DNA of 64,000 nt from Pannonibacter sp051860505 (GCF_051860505.1 NZ_JBHYDX010000011.1:76431-140430); one strand, 5' to 3'; counted from the stretch's first letter, positions 10,117 to 21,325 are shown. Numbers and translations: made by a program. Notes: a model not told the origin generated them from the letters alone.

Positions 10117-12195
10117 CTATCGCCCCTCGCGGAACCAGGTGACGGACAGGGCGCCGAGAAGAAGGGCAAGGCCGAGGAGGCCGGAGAGAAGCGGAATCCG
10201 GTCGATGCCCTTCAGCACGCTGGCGTCGGTCGTCTTCAGCCCGATCCAGCCCGACCCGGCATAGTCATCGGCCCGTTTCAGCGGCACGATGCGCGGGATC
10301 GACTGCCCGCCGCCGATATCGGCAATGCGCAGCGCCGCACCTCCTGTCTGGGCGGACAAGGGCGCAAGTTGTTCCGTGGTGGAGAGCACGTTGGAGAATT
10401 CACGCGGATTCTGCGGCCCGACATGGATGAGAGCGGTGCGCTCGCCATCCGTCAGGGAATAGAGGCCAAGTTCGGTCGCAGCCTGGCTGGCGCGCCACAG
10501 GCCGGGTTCAGCTTCCGTAAGGCTCAACACCCGCGTGCCGCCAGTGGGCAGGGTGAGCGTCACATCCGCCGCCATGTCGCCAAGGGTCTGGCGTTCGACA
10601 ATGAGTTCAGAGCCGCGCAGGCTGACACGCAGGGCTTCCTCCTCCAGTTCCGGCTCCTGCATCAGCCAGTGACCAAGGCGGCGCAGCAAGGGGACATGCG
10701 GGCCGCCGCCCTCATAGCCACGTGCCCAGAGCCAGACATGATCAGAGAGGAGCACGGCAACGCGGCCGGCTTCTTCGCGGTTGAGCACCAGAAGCGGCGT
10801 GTCATTTGGCCCGGACATCAGCGACTGACCAGCATCGATCTCGGCTTCGACCGCGCGGAACCAGCGGCTCCACTGGGGCGGTTCGGACCGGGCGCCGGGC
10901 AGACCGCGCGTCACCGGATGCCGGTTGCCGATGTCGGAGACCCGGGCATGGTAGGGCGTCTCGATGACATTGCCGGTCGGCCGGGCCGGCAGCACCGGCG
11001 CCATCGGCGTCTGGTAGATCGTCGAGCCTTCGGCGTAGTCCGGACCGCCGGCAATCAGCAGCGCCCCGCCGCCGCGCACATAACGGGCGATGTTGTCGAA
11101 ATACAGCATCGGCAGCACGCCGCGGTTCACATAGCGGTCGAAGATGATGAGATCAAACTCGTCGATCTTTTCCGAGAACAGCTCACGCGTCGGGAAGGCG
11201 ATCAGCGACAGCTGGTTGACCGGCGTGCCGTCCTGCTTTTCCGGCGGGCGCAGGATGGTGAAATGTACCAGATCGACCGAGGCATCCGACTTCAGCAGGT
11301 TGCGCCAGGTGCGCTCGCCGGCATGCGGCGAGCCGGACACCAGGAGAACCCGCAGGTTCTCGCGGATGCCGTCAATGGTGACGACGACCCGGTTGTTGAG
11401 CGGAGTCAGCTCGCCGGGCAGTGTTTCAGCCTCAAATTCGAAGATGTTCTGGCCGCCATGGCCGATCTCGACAGGGACTTCGAGCCGGGATCCCGGGCGA
11501 AGCCGAAACTCGTTGACCAGTTGGCCATCCCGGCGCACCCGGATCGTGGCCGGGCTGCCATCCGCACCGGGCAGGTTGCCGCCATCCTCCAGGTTCAAGG
11601 TGACCAGTTGCTCTGAGCCGACCAGTCCGAAACGCGGCGCGCGCACCAGCGACAGGCGCCGGTCGCTTTCGTCCGGCCGCCCGGTCACGAGGGCATGCAG
11701 CGGCGCGTTGAAACCCAGAGCCGTGCTGGAGGCAGGGATGTCGTGGACCTGACCGTCTGTCAGAAGGATCGCGCCGCCGACCCGCTCCGGCGGCACATCG
11801 GCAAGGCCATCGGCCAGCGCGCCGAACAGCGCAGTTCCATCATCACTGAGCGACGGATTGGCCTCGATGCGGCGCAGCTCGAACCCCGGCAATGCGGCAA
11901 TGCGGGTCTCAAGCTCGGCGAGCGCGGCAGAGGTGGCGGCATCACGGCCATCCAGCGTCTGGCTCTGGCTCCTGTCGACAACGACCGCAACAACGCTGGA
12001 CAGCGGGTCCCGGTCTTCACGCTCCAGCGCCGGATTGGCGAGCGCCAAGAGGACGAGAGCCAGGGCAAATGTGCGCAGGAGCCCGCCGCGCAGGCTTAGG
12101 AAAAGCGCTATTCCGAGAAACAGGACAACCAGTCCCGCCCCGGCCAGAAGGCTCCAGACGGGCACGAAGGGGTCAAAGGAGACAGACCAGATCAT
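10117..12195 (-). CDS. membrane-anchored vWA-like / glutamine-amidotransferase-like protein
   Basis: A 692-residue protein of the type found in alphaproteobacterial MoxR-DUF58 clusters. Two N-terminal helices (about 12-35 and 40-53) are followed by a von Willebrand A-like start with a MIDAS-type D-x-S-x-S motif (D74, S76, S78). A large periplasmic part comes next, including a class I glutamine-amidotransferase-like stretch (FDLIIFDRYVNRG, GGGALLIAGGPDYAEG), and then a C-terminal TM. ATG 12195 is preceded by GGGAGA. It is last of four co-directional genes. Biochemical role is not established; I infer a metal-binding or protein-interaction role with the MoxR ATPase. Confidence 0.8.
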   Translation of the reverse strand: MIWSVSFDPFVPVWSLLAGAGLVVLFLGIALFLSLRGGLLRTFALALVLLALANPALEREDRDPLSSVVAVVVDRSQSQTLDGRDAATSAALAELETRIAALPGFELRRIEANPSLSDDGTALFGALADGLADVPPERVGGAILLTDGQVHDIPASSTALGFNAPLHALVTGRPDESDRRLSLVRAPRFGLVGSEQLVTLNLEDGGNLPGADGSPATIRVRRDGQLVNEFRLRPGSRLEVPVEIGHGGQNIFEFEAETLPGELTPLNNRVVVTIDGIRENLRVLLVSGSPHAGERTWRNLLKSDASVDLVHFTILRPPEKQDGTPVNQLSLIAFPTRELFSEKIDEFDLIIFDRYVNRGVLPMLYFDNIARYVRGGGALLIAGGPDYAEGSTIYQTPMAPVLPARPTGNVIETPYHARVSDIGNRHPVTRGLPGARSEPPQWSRWFRAVEAEIDAGQSLMSGPNDTPLLVLNREEAGRVAVLLSDHVWLWARGYEGGGPHVPLLRRLGHWLMQEPELEEEALRVSLRGSELIVERQTLGDMAADVTLTLPTGGTRVLSLTEAEPGLWRASQAATELGLYSLTDGERTALIHVGPQNPREFSNVLSTTEQLAPLSAQTGGAALRIADIGGGQSIPRIVPLKRADDYAGSGWIGLKTTDASVLKGIDRIPLLSGLLGLALLLGALSVTWFREGR

Positions 12196-12208
12196 TGCCG
12201 TGTCTCCC

Positions 12209-15064
12209 TCACTGGCCAAGCCGTTCGAGCAGTGCCGGCACATGCACCTGATCGGCCTTGTAGTTGCCGGTCAGGCTGTACATGACGATGTTGACCCCGG
12301 CACGATAGGCATATTCGCGCTGGCCCGGATCATCGGGAACAGTTGGATAGAGCGGGTGGCCGCCGGCATCCACCGCCCATGCCGCCGCAAGATCATTGCC
12401 GGTGATGAGGATCGGCGTCACCCCGTCACCGGAGCGTACGGGCCGCTCGCTGTCCTGCGGACTGGCCTCCGTCGCCTCGACCCAGAGCGGACTGGTGGCA
12501 AAGCGGCCGGGGAAACTGTCGAGCAGGAAAAACGCCTTGGTCAGCACGTGATCCTCAGGCACTGGCTCCAGCGCGGGGACATCGAGGCCTTCCAGGATCT
12601 CGCGCAGCTTCAGTGTCGCCGGCGTGCCGGAGAGGCCAGTGGCCGAGGTGGTGATATGATCCCGGGTGTCGAAGAGGATAGTCCCGCCACCACGCATGAA
12701 CCCATCGATGCGGCCCATGGTGCGGGCATCCGGCTTTGGGCTGGCCGGATCGATGGGCCAGTAGAGCAGCGCGAAAAAGGCCAGTTCATCGCTGGAAATG
12801 TCGAGACCAATGGGCGCGCCCGGCTCCAATGCCGTGCGAGCGGCCAGATACTGGGAAAGGCCGTCAAGACCCGCGCGACTGGCCTCGTCGATCTCCGGAT
12901 TGCCAGTGATGACATAGGCAAGCCGCGTCTCGACAGTCGCCTCAAGCGCCTTAAGGTCCTCGGAGGAGGTTGCCTGGGCCTGCGCCGGCCCGGCTGCACT
13001 GACTAGGAGCGAAAGGGCGACGCCGATGGCGAGGAAGCCAACCAAGACGGCAGCCAAACGGGCAAGACGCAGGCGGCTGAGCATCCCGGCCATCAAGAGC
13101 ACGATCAGCGCATCCAGCGCCAGCAGCAGGAAGGCAGAGGAGAACAGCCCGGCACGCAGATCCACCGGCTCGGCATCGAGATAGGGGCGGACGTCAAGAC
13201 CGTTGCCGAAAGGAGCGGTGTCGAGCGGCATGAGGCGTTCCCCGCCAGAAAGAAGGTTGAGCGCACGGTAGCCATCCTCGGTGCCATAGAGGCCGGGCGG
13301 CGTGTCGCGGCTGGCGCGGACTGCTGCAAATCCCGACGCCGGGATGGAAGTAACATCGGCCCGAGGCGGAACGAAGGCGCCGAACCCATCGAGCAGCCGC
13401 AGCGGCGGCAGAACGGAGCGCACCTCGGTTTCTGCTGCTGCACCCGCCGGCAGGCCCTCGCCTGAATCGGGTGCGGCGGCCACGGCGCTGGCTGAGGCAA
13501 CGATCCGGCGCAGCATGTCGACATAGGTGCCGGAGAGCGGCAGGTTGGACCAGGCACTGTCCGCTGTGACATGGAACAGGACGATGGCCCCCTCCCCGCG
13601 CCGGCCGGCGGTGACCAGTGGCGTGCCATCCGTCAGCATGGCCCAGCTGCGCTCGGGCAGATCCGCCGTCGGCTCGGCAAGCACCTGACGCGACACCAGC
13701 ACCTCGTCAGGAACGGCGAGCCCGGCAAAGGGCGAGGCGGCGGGGAACGGCGCCAGCTTCTGCGGCTGTTCCCAAGACAGGCTGCCGCCGAGGGTGCGGC
13801 CACCGGCGCGCAGGGCAACCGGCAGAAGATCATCCGTGCTGCCCGCTGTGCGCGGACCGGCAAAGCGGACCAGCAACCCGCCGCCACGCACCCAGCGATC
13901 GAGCGCTTCGACGGCCGGATCCGGCAGGCGGCCGACATCGGCCAGCATGACGACGGAGACGCCCTGCTCCAGCAACTCCGGGATGGCTGCGCCGAGATCG
14001 GTGGAGCGCGGCAGGCGCAGATCCGCGAAAGGCGCAAGTGCCCGCTGCAGATAATACAGCGGCGACAGCAGCGGTTGGGCCTGATCGGCCCCAGCGCCGG
14101 AAATCAACCCGACCGTGCGCCGGCGCCAGCTGTCATCAATCAGCTTGACAGCTCCGGCGGCACGCTCCCCGTCGATTTCGAGACGGGCGATGTCATTGCG
14201 CAGTTCGCTGGGCAAGGTGAAACTCGCAGAGGCCTCGGCCGCATCGGTCTCGAACCGGGCGATGGCCTCACCGAGGACCAGGCCCTTTGGGTCCAGCGCC
14301 CTCAGCTTGACGTCGGCAGCCGCTTCCCCGGGCGTGCGGATCAAGGTGGCGGTCAGGGCATCGGCCGTGCTGGACAGAGCGGCGATGCCCTGCGGCGTCC
14401 GGGCACCGGTGTAGAGCGTCAGCGGCGTGGCACCGGCCAGAACGGCCAGATCCCGCTGGAAGGCCCCGGCAAACGGATCCTCCAACCCGTCGGAGATCCA
14501 GACGATGTGGCCGGGTGGTGTCTCGGCGATGGCCTTGCGCAGGGCGGTGACCAGTTCAGCGCGCTGCCGGTCCCAGGGCTGCGGCGCCATGGCGCGCAAT
14601 CGTTCAGCGGCAAGGGCGGCGGATGTCGGGGTCAAGGGCTGGGCCGGACCATCGGCCGTGGCCGCGAGGATCACCGGCACCTCAGCGGTCTCGGCGAGTT
14701 CCAGGACGCCCCGGGCGGCCGTCAACTGACGGTCCCAATCCGCGGCGGAAGTCCAGCCGTTGTCGAGAAGAATGAGCACCGGGCCCTCGCCGAGCGCGAT
14801 GCGGTCGGCAGGGCGCCACTGCGGGCCGGCCAGGGCCAGGATCAGCAGAGCAGCGATGAGCAGGCGCAGCAGGGTCAGCCACCACGGGCTTTTCTGCGGC
14901 GTTTCCTCGCGCTTCTCGATGTCGACCAGGAGCCGGGTTGGTGGAAAGGTCACCTCTCGCGGACGCGGCGGGGTGAAGCGCAGCAGCCACCAGATCACCG
15001 GAAGCAGGACAAGCGCACCAAGAACAGCGGGCGCGGCGAAGGCGAGCGGCAGACCGAACATCAC
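12209..15064 (-). CDS. BatA N-terminal and DUF4159 domain membrane protein
   Basis: A 951-residue protein. Residues about 1-80 form a BatA/aerotolerance-type N-terminus with two helices (the LPVIWWLLRFTPPRPR region and LLRLLIAALLILALAG). A vWA-like domain follows whose MIDAS appears degenerate (LLDNGWTS). A central helix pair lies near 650-700. The C-terminal DUF4159 domain (about 730-945) includes RLAYVITGN, LAFFALLYWPID and GGGTILFDTRDH. It starts 4 bp inside the DUF58 gene (ATGA overlap) and ends 13 bp before the next gene, so it is translationally coupled. Function unknown. Confidence 0.85.
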   Translation of the reverse strand: MMFGLPLAFAAPAVLGALVLLPVIWWLLRFTPPRPREVTFPPTRLLVDIEKREETPQKSPWWLTLLRLLIAALLILALAGPQWRPADRIALGEGPVLILLDNGWTSAADWDRQLTAARGVLELAETAEVPVILAATADGPAQPLTPTSAALAAERLRAMAPQPWDRQRAELVTALRKAIAETPPGHIVWISDGLEDPFAGAFQRDLAVLAGATPLTLYTGARTPQGIAALSSTADALTATLIRTPGEAAADVKLRALDPKGLVLGEAIARFETDAAEASASFTLPSELRNDIARLEIDGERAAGAVKLIDDSWRRRTVGLISGAGADQAQPLLSPLYYLQRALAPFADLRLPRSTDLGAAIPELLEQGVSVVMLADVGRLPDPAVEALDRWVRGGGLLVRFAGPRTAGSTDDLLPVALRAGGRTLGGSLSWEQPQKLAPFPAASPFAGLAVPDEVLVSRQVLAEPTADLPERSWAMLTDGTPLVTAGRRGEGAIVLFHVTADSAWSNLPLSGTYVDMLRRIVASASAVAAAPDSGEGLPAGAAAETEVRSVLPPLRLLDGFGAFVPPRADVTSIPASGFAAVRASRDTPPGLYGTEDGYRALNLLSGGERLMPLDTAPFGNGLDVRPYLDAEPVDLRAGLFSSAFLLLALDALIVLLMAGMLSRLRLARLAAVLVGFLAIGVALSLLVSAAGPAQAQATSSEDLKALEATVETRLAYVITGNPEIDEASRAGLDGLSQYLAARTALEPGAPIGLDISSDELAFFALLYWPIDPASPKPDARTMGRIDGFMRGGGTILFDTRDHITTSATGLSGTPATLKLREILEGLDVPALEPVPEDHVLTKAFFLLDSFPGRFATSPLWVEATEASPQDSERPVRSGDGVTPILITGNDLAAAWAVDAGGHPLYPTVPDDPGQREYAYRAGVNIVMYSLTGNYKADQVHVPALLERLGQ

Positions 15065-15990
15065 AGACGCCCTCCCTTGCCTGTGAGCCCGTCCGAATGG
15101 CCGCTGAGGCGCTCATGCAGCGCCAGCAGCGGCTCGGTCGCAGACCGGTCGGTGTGGTGCAGGATATAGCTCCAGCCGGCGCGGGTGGCGAGCTGGCGCA
15201 AGGCATCCTTGCGCTCGGCCAGGCGCGCCTGATAGGCCGCGCGCCAGCTTTCGGCGCGTCCCGTCGTCAGCTTGAGGCCGGATTCCGGGTCGCGGAACTC
15301 GACCCGGCCATCGAAGGGGAAGGTCTCCTCGATCGGATCCAGCACCTGGACCAGCGCGCCGCGTGCCCCGGTCCCGGCCACCCGGTTGACCCAGTTGGCG
15401 ATGTCGGCGAGGGGATCCAGAAAATCGGCGATCAGCACCACGTCGGAAAAGCGCCGAATGCCGGTGCTGTCCGGCAGTGCGGCAGGCTTGGCCAGATGCA
15501 CCAGCGCATCGGCGAGACGCTCGGCGGCATTGCGGTCGGACAGGGGCCGGGTCACGCCTGGCAGGCCGATGCGCTCGCCGCTGCCGGCCAGCATGTCGGC
15601 AAGGGCCAGCAACAGGACGATCGCGCGGTCGCGCTTGGAGACATGTGACAGATTGGACCGGAAGGACATGGAGGACGACAGATCCGCCCACAGCCACAGC
15701 GTATGTGCGGCCTCCCATTCCCGTTCGCGGACATAAAGATGGTCATCGCGGGCCGAGCGACGCCAGTCGATGCGCCGGGCCGGCTCGCCCATGTTGAACG
15801 GACGGAACTGCCAGAAGGTCTCGCCGGGCCCAGAGCGCCGGCGGCCATGCCAACCAGCGGAGACCGTGTTGCCGATGTGGCGGGCATCGACCAGCAGATC
15901 CGGCAGGGCTTCGGCAAGGCTGCGGGCCTCGCCCATGGTGACGGGGCCGGCCAGGGATGTGTCTGCTGCTGTCTCCGCGCCGCGCGCCAT
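15061..15990 (-). CDS. DUF58 domain-containing protein
   Basis: A 309-residue protein with the DUF58 core GETFWQFRPFNMGEPARRID followed by WRRSARDDHLYVREREWE, then a vWA-like fold starting LWLWADLSSSMSF (D-x-S-x-S). DUF58 proteins are nearly always encoded next to MoxR ATPases and are thought to be their partners or substrates. It is predicted to be cytoplasmic, with no TM. It overlaps the DUF4159 gene by 4 bp and follows moxR by 15 bp. Confidence 0.92.
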   Translation of the reverse strand: MARGAETAADTSLAGPVTMGEARSLAEALPDLLVDARHIGNTVSAGWHGRRRSGPGETFWQFRPFNMGEPARRIDWRRSARDDHLYVREREWEAAHTLWLWADLSSSMSFRSNLSHVSKRDRAIVLLLALADMLAGSGERIGLPGVTRPLSDRNAAERLADALVHLAKPAALPDSTGIRRFSDVVLIADFLDPLADIANWVNRVAGTGARGALVQVLDPIEETFPFDGRVEFRDPESGLKLTTGRAESWRAAYQARLAERKDALRQLATRAGWSYILHHTDRSATEPLLALHERLSGHSDGLTGKGGRL

Positions 15991-16005
15991 TCAGCTTCTC
16001 CCACC

Positions 16006-17019
<1,014 letters not shown>

Positions 17020-17254
17020 CGCGGACCTCTTCGCTTTGCCTGCATCACCACCGGACGGCTTGGCCGAACAGGCCATTGGTTCGAATACTCTGACAGCATA
17101 TCTTAACCCCGGTAAGCCGCTAATTCTGGCAAGAGCTTCTGTGAGCGGCCTACGGACCAGGCCGTGAGCATGGATCACACCGCCCGGACATGGCGGAAGA
17201 ATGGCGATGCAGCCGCTGCCCCTTGGGACGCAGCAGGGCGAACAGGAAGAAACG

Positions 17255-17854
17255 ATGACGCAACTGGATGCAGGACTGACCGCGCTGCTGGCCCGCGCCG
17301 GGGCCGGCAATGGCCGCAAGCCGCCGGTTGAACAGTGGAATCCCCCGTTTTGCGGCGATCTGGACATGCGCATCGCGGTCGATGGCAGTTGGCATTACAT
17401 GGGCTCCCCCATCGGCCGGGAGGCGCTGGTGCGGCTGTTTGCGTCTGTCCTGCGCCGCGACGCGGACGGGGCTCACTATCTTGTGACCCCTGTGGAAAAG
17501 GTAAGGATTCGCGTCGACGACGCTCCGTTCCTGGCCGTGGAGTTGCATGCGGAGGACACCGGCCCGGCGCAGCGACTCACCCTGCGCACCAGTGTCGGAG
17601 ATGTGATCACCGCCGGCCCCGAACATCCGTTGCGGTTTGCTGTCGAGGCTGACACTGGCGGCCTGAAGCCCTATGTCCATGTTCGCGGACGGCTGGAGGC
17701 GCTGCTGGCGCGGCCGCTGCTCTACGAGCTTGCGGACCTGTTCGTGGACCGGGACGGGGAAACCGGGGTGTGGAGCGGCGGGGCTTTCTTTGCCTTGCCG
17801 ACCGAAGCCTTGGACAAAATGGAAACAGACACGAACGGGGAGACGGCAGCGTGA
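17255..17854 (+). CDS. DUF1285 domain-containing protein
   Basis: A 199-residue protein with the DUF1285 pattern: PPVEQWNPPFCGDLDMRIA near the start, then GSWHYMGSPIGREALVRLFA and LVTPVEKVRIRVDDAPFLA. The fold is known from structures but the function is not. ATG 17255 is preceded by GGAAGAAACG. Its stop overlaps the GTG start of the nudix gene (GTGA). The set DUF1285-nudix-DUF6111-cca is a typical alphaproteobacterial operon placed next to moxR. Confidence 0.9.
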   Translation: MTQLDAGLTALLARAGAGNGRKPPVEQWNPPFCGDLDMRIAVDGSWHYMGSPIGREALVRLFASVLRRDADGAHYLVTPVEKVRIRVDDAPFLAVELHAEDTGPAQRLTLRTSVGDVITAGPEHPLRFAVEADTGGLKPYVHVRGRLEALLARPLLYELADLFVDRDGETGVWSGGAFFALPTEALDKMETDTNGETAA

Positions 17855-18489
17855 GCGTGGTGGATCTGGCGCCCTATAGCCTGGCGGAGTTCCGCAGCAT
17901 GGCGCTGTCGCGCCTGCCGGTTCCCGCCGACCGTGTCACGGGCGACCACATTCTCAACCCGGACATGGGGCCGTATGCGAAATGGACCGGGGCACCGCGC
18001 GAGGCAGCGGTGCTGATCCCGATCCTTGAGCGAAGCAGCGGCAAGGTGAGCGTCCTGTTCACCGAACGCACCGCGCATCTGTCCTCCCACGCCGGACAGG
18101 TGGCATTTCCCGGCGGAAAGATCGACCCCGAGGACGGGACGCCGGAAATGGCGGCCCTTCGGGAGGCGGAAGAGGAAATCGGCCTCCATCGCCACCATGT
18201 CGAACCCTTCGCCCGGCTCGCCCCCTATCTTACCGGCTCCGGCTACCGGGTGACACCGATCATCGGCTTCGTCAGCGGCGATCCAGTGCTAACGCCAAAC
18301 CCCGGTGAAGTGGCCGATGTCTTCGAGGTTCCGCTGGCCTTCCTCATGGATCCGGCAAATCATCAGCGCCAAAGCCGGGACTGGCAGGGCAAGGCGCGCT
18401 ATTTCTACGCCATGCCCTATGAAACCAGATACATCTGGGGCGTGACCGCGGGCATTGTCCGCTCCCTTTACGAAACGGTGTATGGCTGA
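17851..18489 (+). CDS. nudix hydrolase, CoA pyrophosphatase type
   Basis: A 212-residue protein of the NudL/CoA diphosphatase type, expected to split CoA or related diphosphates. The nudix box spans GGKIDPEDGTPEMAALREAE and the next residues EEIGL. It is preceded by the CoA-type element LLFTERTAHLSSHAGQVAFPG in which LSSHAGQVAFPGG matches the subfamily motif. The GTG start at 17851 shares bases with the previous stop codon. Its own stop overlaps the next ATG (TGATG), so translation is coupled on both sides. Confidence 0.9.
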   Translation: MSVVDLAPYSLAEFRSMALSRLPVPADRVTGDHILNPDMGPYAKWTGAPREAAVLIPILERSSGKVSVLFTERTAHLSSHAGQVAFPGGKIDPEDGTPEMAALREAEEEIGLHRHHVEPFARLAPYLTGSGYRVTPIIGFVSGDPVLTPNPGEVADVFEVPLAFLMDPANHQRQSRDWQGKARYFYAMPYETRYIWGVTAGIVRSLYETVYG

Positions 18490-18749
18490 TGCTGCGCGTA
18501 TTTCTCACACAGCTCCTGTTCTTCCTGCTGCCGTTCATTGGCTATGCCATGTGGCTGTGGTTCACCCGAAAGGGGCAAAGCGCCGACAACTGGCGCAACG
18601 GCCCGGTGTTCTGGCTCATTTTCAGTGGCCTCCTGATCAGCATCGGCAGCTTTATCCTGATGGCGAGCTTCGACCGGATGCCGCAGGACAAGGAGTACAG
18701 GCCGGCAGAGTTCCGCGACGGCGCGCTCGTGCCCGGACGCTATGAATAA
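18489..18749 (+). CDS. DUF6111 family small membrane protein
   Basis: An 86-residue protein with two TM helices (about 5-24 and 40-60) and the conserved tail YRPAEFRDGALVPGRYE, the hallmark of DUF6111. Function unknown. It overlaps both neighbours (1 bp with the nudix gene, 8 bp with cca), which fixes it as a genuine member of the operon. Confidence 0.88.
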   Translation: MLRVFLTQLLFFLLPFIGYAMWLWFTRKGQSADNWRNGPVFWLIFSGLLISIGSFILMASFDRMPQDKEYRPAEFRDGALVPGRYE

Positions 18750-19977
18750 CGCACTGCCCGCGCTGGCATCAGCTGCCTGGCTGAAGGCCCCTGCCCTGCA
18801 GCGCGTTTTTGGCGCCATCGGGCGTGACGGCGATGAACTGCGCGCTGTCGGCGGCGCGGTGCGCAACAGCCTCCTCGATGAACCGGTCAGTGATGTCGAC
18901 CTGTGCACCACGGCCCTGCCGCACCAGGTGATGCAACGGGCCGAGAAGGCCGGGCTGAAGGCGATCCCGACAGGCATCGACCACGGCACGGTGACGGTGG
19001 TGAGTTCGGGTGAGGCCTTCGAGATCACCACCTTGCGCGAAGATGTAGAGACCTTCGGCCGTCATGCGGTGGTGCGGTTCGGACGCGACTGGACGCATGA
19101 CGCGGCCCGGCGTGATTTCACCCTGAATGCGCTTTATTGCTCTGCCGATGGCACCTTGCATGACCCCTTGGGCGGGCTTGCCGATTGCCTTGCCCGAAAA
19201 GTCCGCTTCATCGGCGATGCCAGCCAGCGCATCCGGGAAGACTATCTGCGCATCCTGCGTTTTTTCCGCATGCAGGCGACCTACGGCCGCGGAGATCTGG
19301 ACGGCGAGGGCCTCAGCGCCTCGATTGCCCTGCGCGATGGTCTGCGCCAGCTGTCAGCCGAACGGGTGGGCAGCGAGTTGAAACGGCTTGTCGTCGCCCC
19401 GAAGGCAGCACCCGTCGTGCATCTGATGGAGGACAGCGGGATACTGGAAATCGTCACCGGCGGGGTTGCGCGGCTTGCTGATTTCGAGGCGCTGAAGCAC
19501 TTGCAGCCGGATCTGCCGGAAGCCGCCGCAGCGCCCGTCTGCCTCGCCGCGCTGTTCGGTTTCGGGACCGATGACCTTGAGCGCTTGGCCGAGCGCCTGC
19601 GATTGTCCAATGCCGAACGCGACCGGATGGTTCGCGCAAGACTGGCAGCCGATCGCATCGTGGCGACGTCAGATGCACAGCGCACCGTCAAGGCGCTGCT
19701 TGTCGACGAGGGCGGGACGACGGCGGCCGATGGTCTGGCACTGGCGACCGCGATGTTGAGGGCAAGAGGCGAGGATGGAAGACAGCTAGCTGCCGCTCGG
19801 GCCTTGCTGACGGACTGGACCGTACCGGTGTTTCCGGTGACGGGACGCGACCTGATCGAACTTGGCCTGGAAAAAGGCCCGGCGCTCGGGGCAGAGCTGG
19901 CGCGCCTCAGGACGGCCTGGGCTGACAGTGACTACACCGTCAGCCGGACCGACCTGCTTGCCCTGATCAGCCCCTAA
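18742..19977 (+). CDS. cca: CCA tRNA nucleotidyltransferase
   Basis: A 411-residue class II nucleotidyltransferase that adds or repairs the 3' CCA of tRNAs. The head domain has GGAVRN (37-42) and the metal-binding pair DVD (51-53). The RRDFTLNALY motif and the neck region RRLRFFRMQA-like (ILRFFRMQATYG) follow. Its start lies within the DUF6111 gene. The stop overlaps the convergent acetyltransferase gene by 4 bp. Confidence 0.94.
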   Translation: MNNALPALASAAWLKAPALQRVFGAIGRDGDELRAVGGAVRNSLLDEPVSDVDLCTTALPHQVMQRAEKAGLKAIPTGIDHGTVTVVSSGEAFEITTLREDVETFGRHAVVRFGRDWTHDAARRDFTLNALYCSADGTLHDPLGGLADCLARKVRFIGDASQRIREDYLRILRFFRMQATYGRGDLDGEGLSASIALRDGLRQLSAERVGSELKRLVVAPKAAPVVHLMEDSGILEIVTGGVARLADFEALKHLQPDLPEAAAAPVCLAALFGFGTDDLERLAERLRLSNAERDRMVRARLAADRIVATSDAQRTVKALLVDEGGTTAADGLALATAMLRARGEDGRQLAAARALLTDWTVPVFPVTGRDLIELGLEKGPALGAELARLRTAWADSDYTVSRTDLLALISP

Positions 19978-20501
19978 CCCGCCCCGCCGCGAACGAGACC
20001 GGACGGCATCGGAGAGCCGTCCAGCATGGCGACCAGCAAGCGGTTCGGATCGACCGGCCCAGGCATGACAATGCGGCCGAAGGGCACCGGATCGAAGCCG
20101 AAGGGGCCATAATAAGGCGGATCGCCCACCAGCAGCACGGCCGTTTCGCCGAGCCGCTTCGCCTCGTCCAGTGCCGTGCGCATCAGCAACTTGCCGAGAC
20201 CCCGGTTCTTGTATTCCGGCGCGACGGTCAGCGGCCCGAGCAGCATTGCCGGCGTGTCGCCGATGCGGATGCGCGTCAGCCGAACGGAGCCGGCGACCTG
20301 ATCCCCGGCAAGGCCGACGTAGCTGAGGCGCTCGTCATGCGGGATACCCTCGCGGATGCGAAACGCTGTGCGGACGAAACGGCCAGGGCCAAAGGCTGCG
20401 GCTTGCAGGGCGTCAACAGCAGCCTCGTCGCACGGGTGCTCAAGGCGAATGAACCAGGTGTCGGCTTTCATGATCATGGGATCCGGGGCAGATAAGGACA
20501 T
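19974..20501 (-). CDS. GNAT family N-acetyltransferase
   Basis: A 175-residue YhbS-like GNAT protein. The acetyl-CoA binding loop is visible as PEYKNRGLGKLLM (motif A), followed by VLLVGDPPYYGPFGFDPVPF, a signature of the YhbS subgroup. The substrate is unknown. The start at 20501 gives full family length; inner ATGs near MIMKADTWF are possible. Convergent with cca. The 220 bp between this gene and the upstream nudix gene hold nothing I can support. Confidence 0.88.
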   Translation of the reverse strand: MSLSAPDPMIMKADTWFIRLEHPCDEAAVDALQAAAFGPGRFVRTAFRIREGIPHDERLSYVGLAGDQVAGSVRLTRIRIGDTPAMLLGPLTVAPEYKNRGLGKLLMRTALDEAKRLGETAVLLVGDPPYYGPFGFDPVPFGRIVMPGPVDPNRLLVAMLDGSPMPSGLVRGGAG

Positions 20502-20721
20502 CAGTCACGTCCGTTGCCCGGTTCCGCCGCAGCGGACGGGTCCGCTCAGCAGCCAGACAGGAGACGCGCGAAGGCGGACGAGATCCGGTCTCGTCGGCAG
20601 CGTCGTCGTCGCAGGTCATGGCACGCGATCATCGCAAGTCCCGAAAACGGCTGCGCCTTGCAGCCAACAAGAATCGCACTATCACGCGTCAGCCGATCAG
20701 GTCCATGAAAAAATTCAGCAC

Positions 20722-21204
20722 TCACCAGATCGCACTGGGCGCCATCCGGCCGGCACGTTCATCAAGCCGGCGCAAGGTTGCGCTGGTGATGTCCGCCGGC
20801 AGGGCCACAGGCGAGAAGAAACGGGCTTCCGCAATCTCACTGTTGGGCACCGGACTGCGGCTTGGCGGATCCCACTCGGTAATCTCAAAAAGGGCAACGT
20901 GATCGCGGCGGGTGGTTTCCCGGTTGTGATAGAGGCCGAGCAGAACCGGTTCGCTGCGGGCAATGATCCCCGTTTCCTCGAAAGTCTCTCGCACTGCCGC
21001 CTCGGCCAGCGTCTCGCCCACATCGACGCCGCCGCCGGGAAAATACCAGCCCGGCAGATAGGTGTGGCGAACCAGCAGCACATAGCCGGAGGCATCGCGC
21101 AGGATCACGCGAACACCCAGGGTATGGGCATGCCGCAAGAGCGCCGCGCCATGAATCAGGCGGCGTGTGAAACGGGCAGGAAGCAGCGACAGGAGAAAAT
21201 GCAT
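20722..21204 (-). CDS. nudix hydrolase
   Basis: A 160-residue protein. The nudix box GGGVDVGETLAEAAVRETFE plus ETGI occupies about 57-80 and is complete. The N-terminal third is basic and hydrophobic (LPARFTRRLIHGAALLRHAH). Substrate cannot be predicted. It is a single gene followed by the GNAT gene on the same strand and divergent from the small-ORF module at 21.3 kb. Confidence 0.87.
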   Translation of the reverse strand: MHFLLSLLPARFTRRLIHGAALLRHAHTLGVRVILRDASGYVLLVRHTYLPGWYFPGGGVDVGETLAEAAVRETFEETGIIARSEPVLLGLYHNRETTRRDHVALFEITEWDPPSRSPVPNSEIAEARFFSPVALPADITSATLRRLDERAGRMAPSAIW

Positions 21205-21325
21205 GGTTCACATATGCCAATGCAGCCGCAAGAGACAAGCCTTGATCCCTTGCGGCGCAGCAATAGCTAACGCGCAGGAAACCGGCCATGCGGAAAACGC
21301 AGCCCTGCCCCTCGGGAAAGTTGGA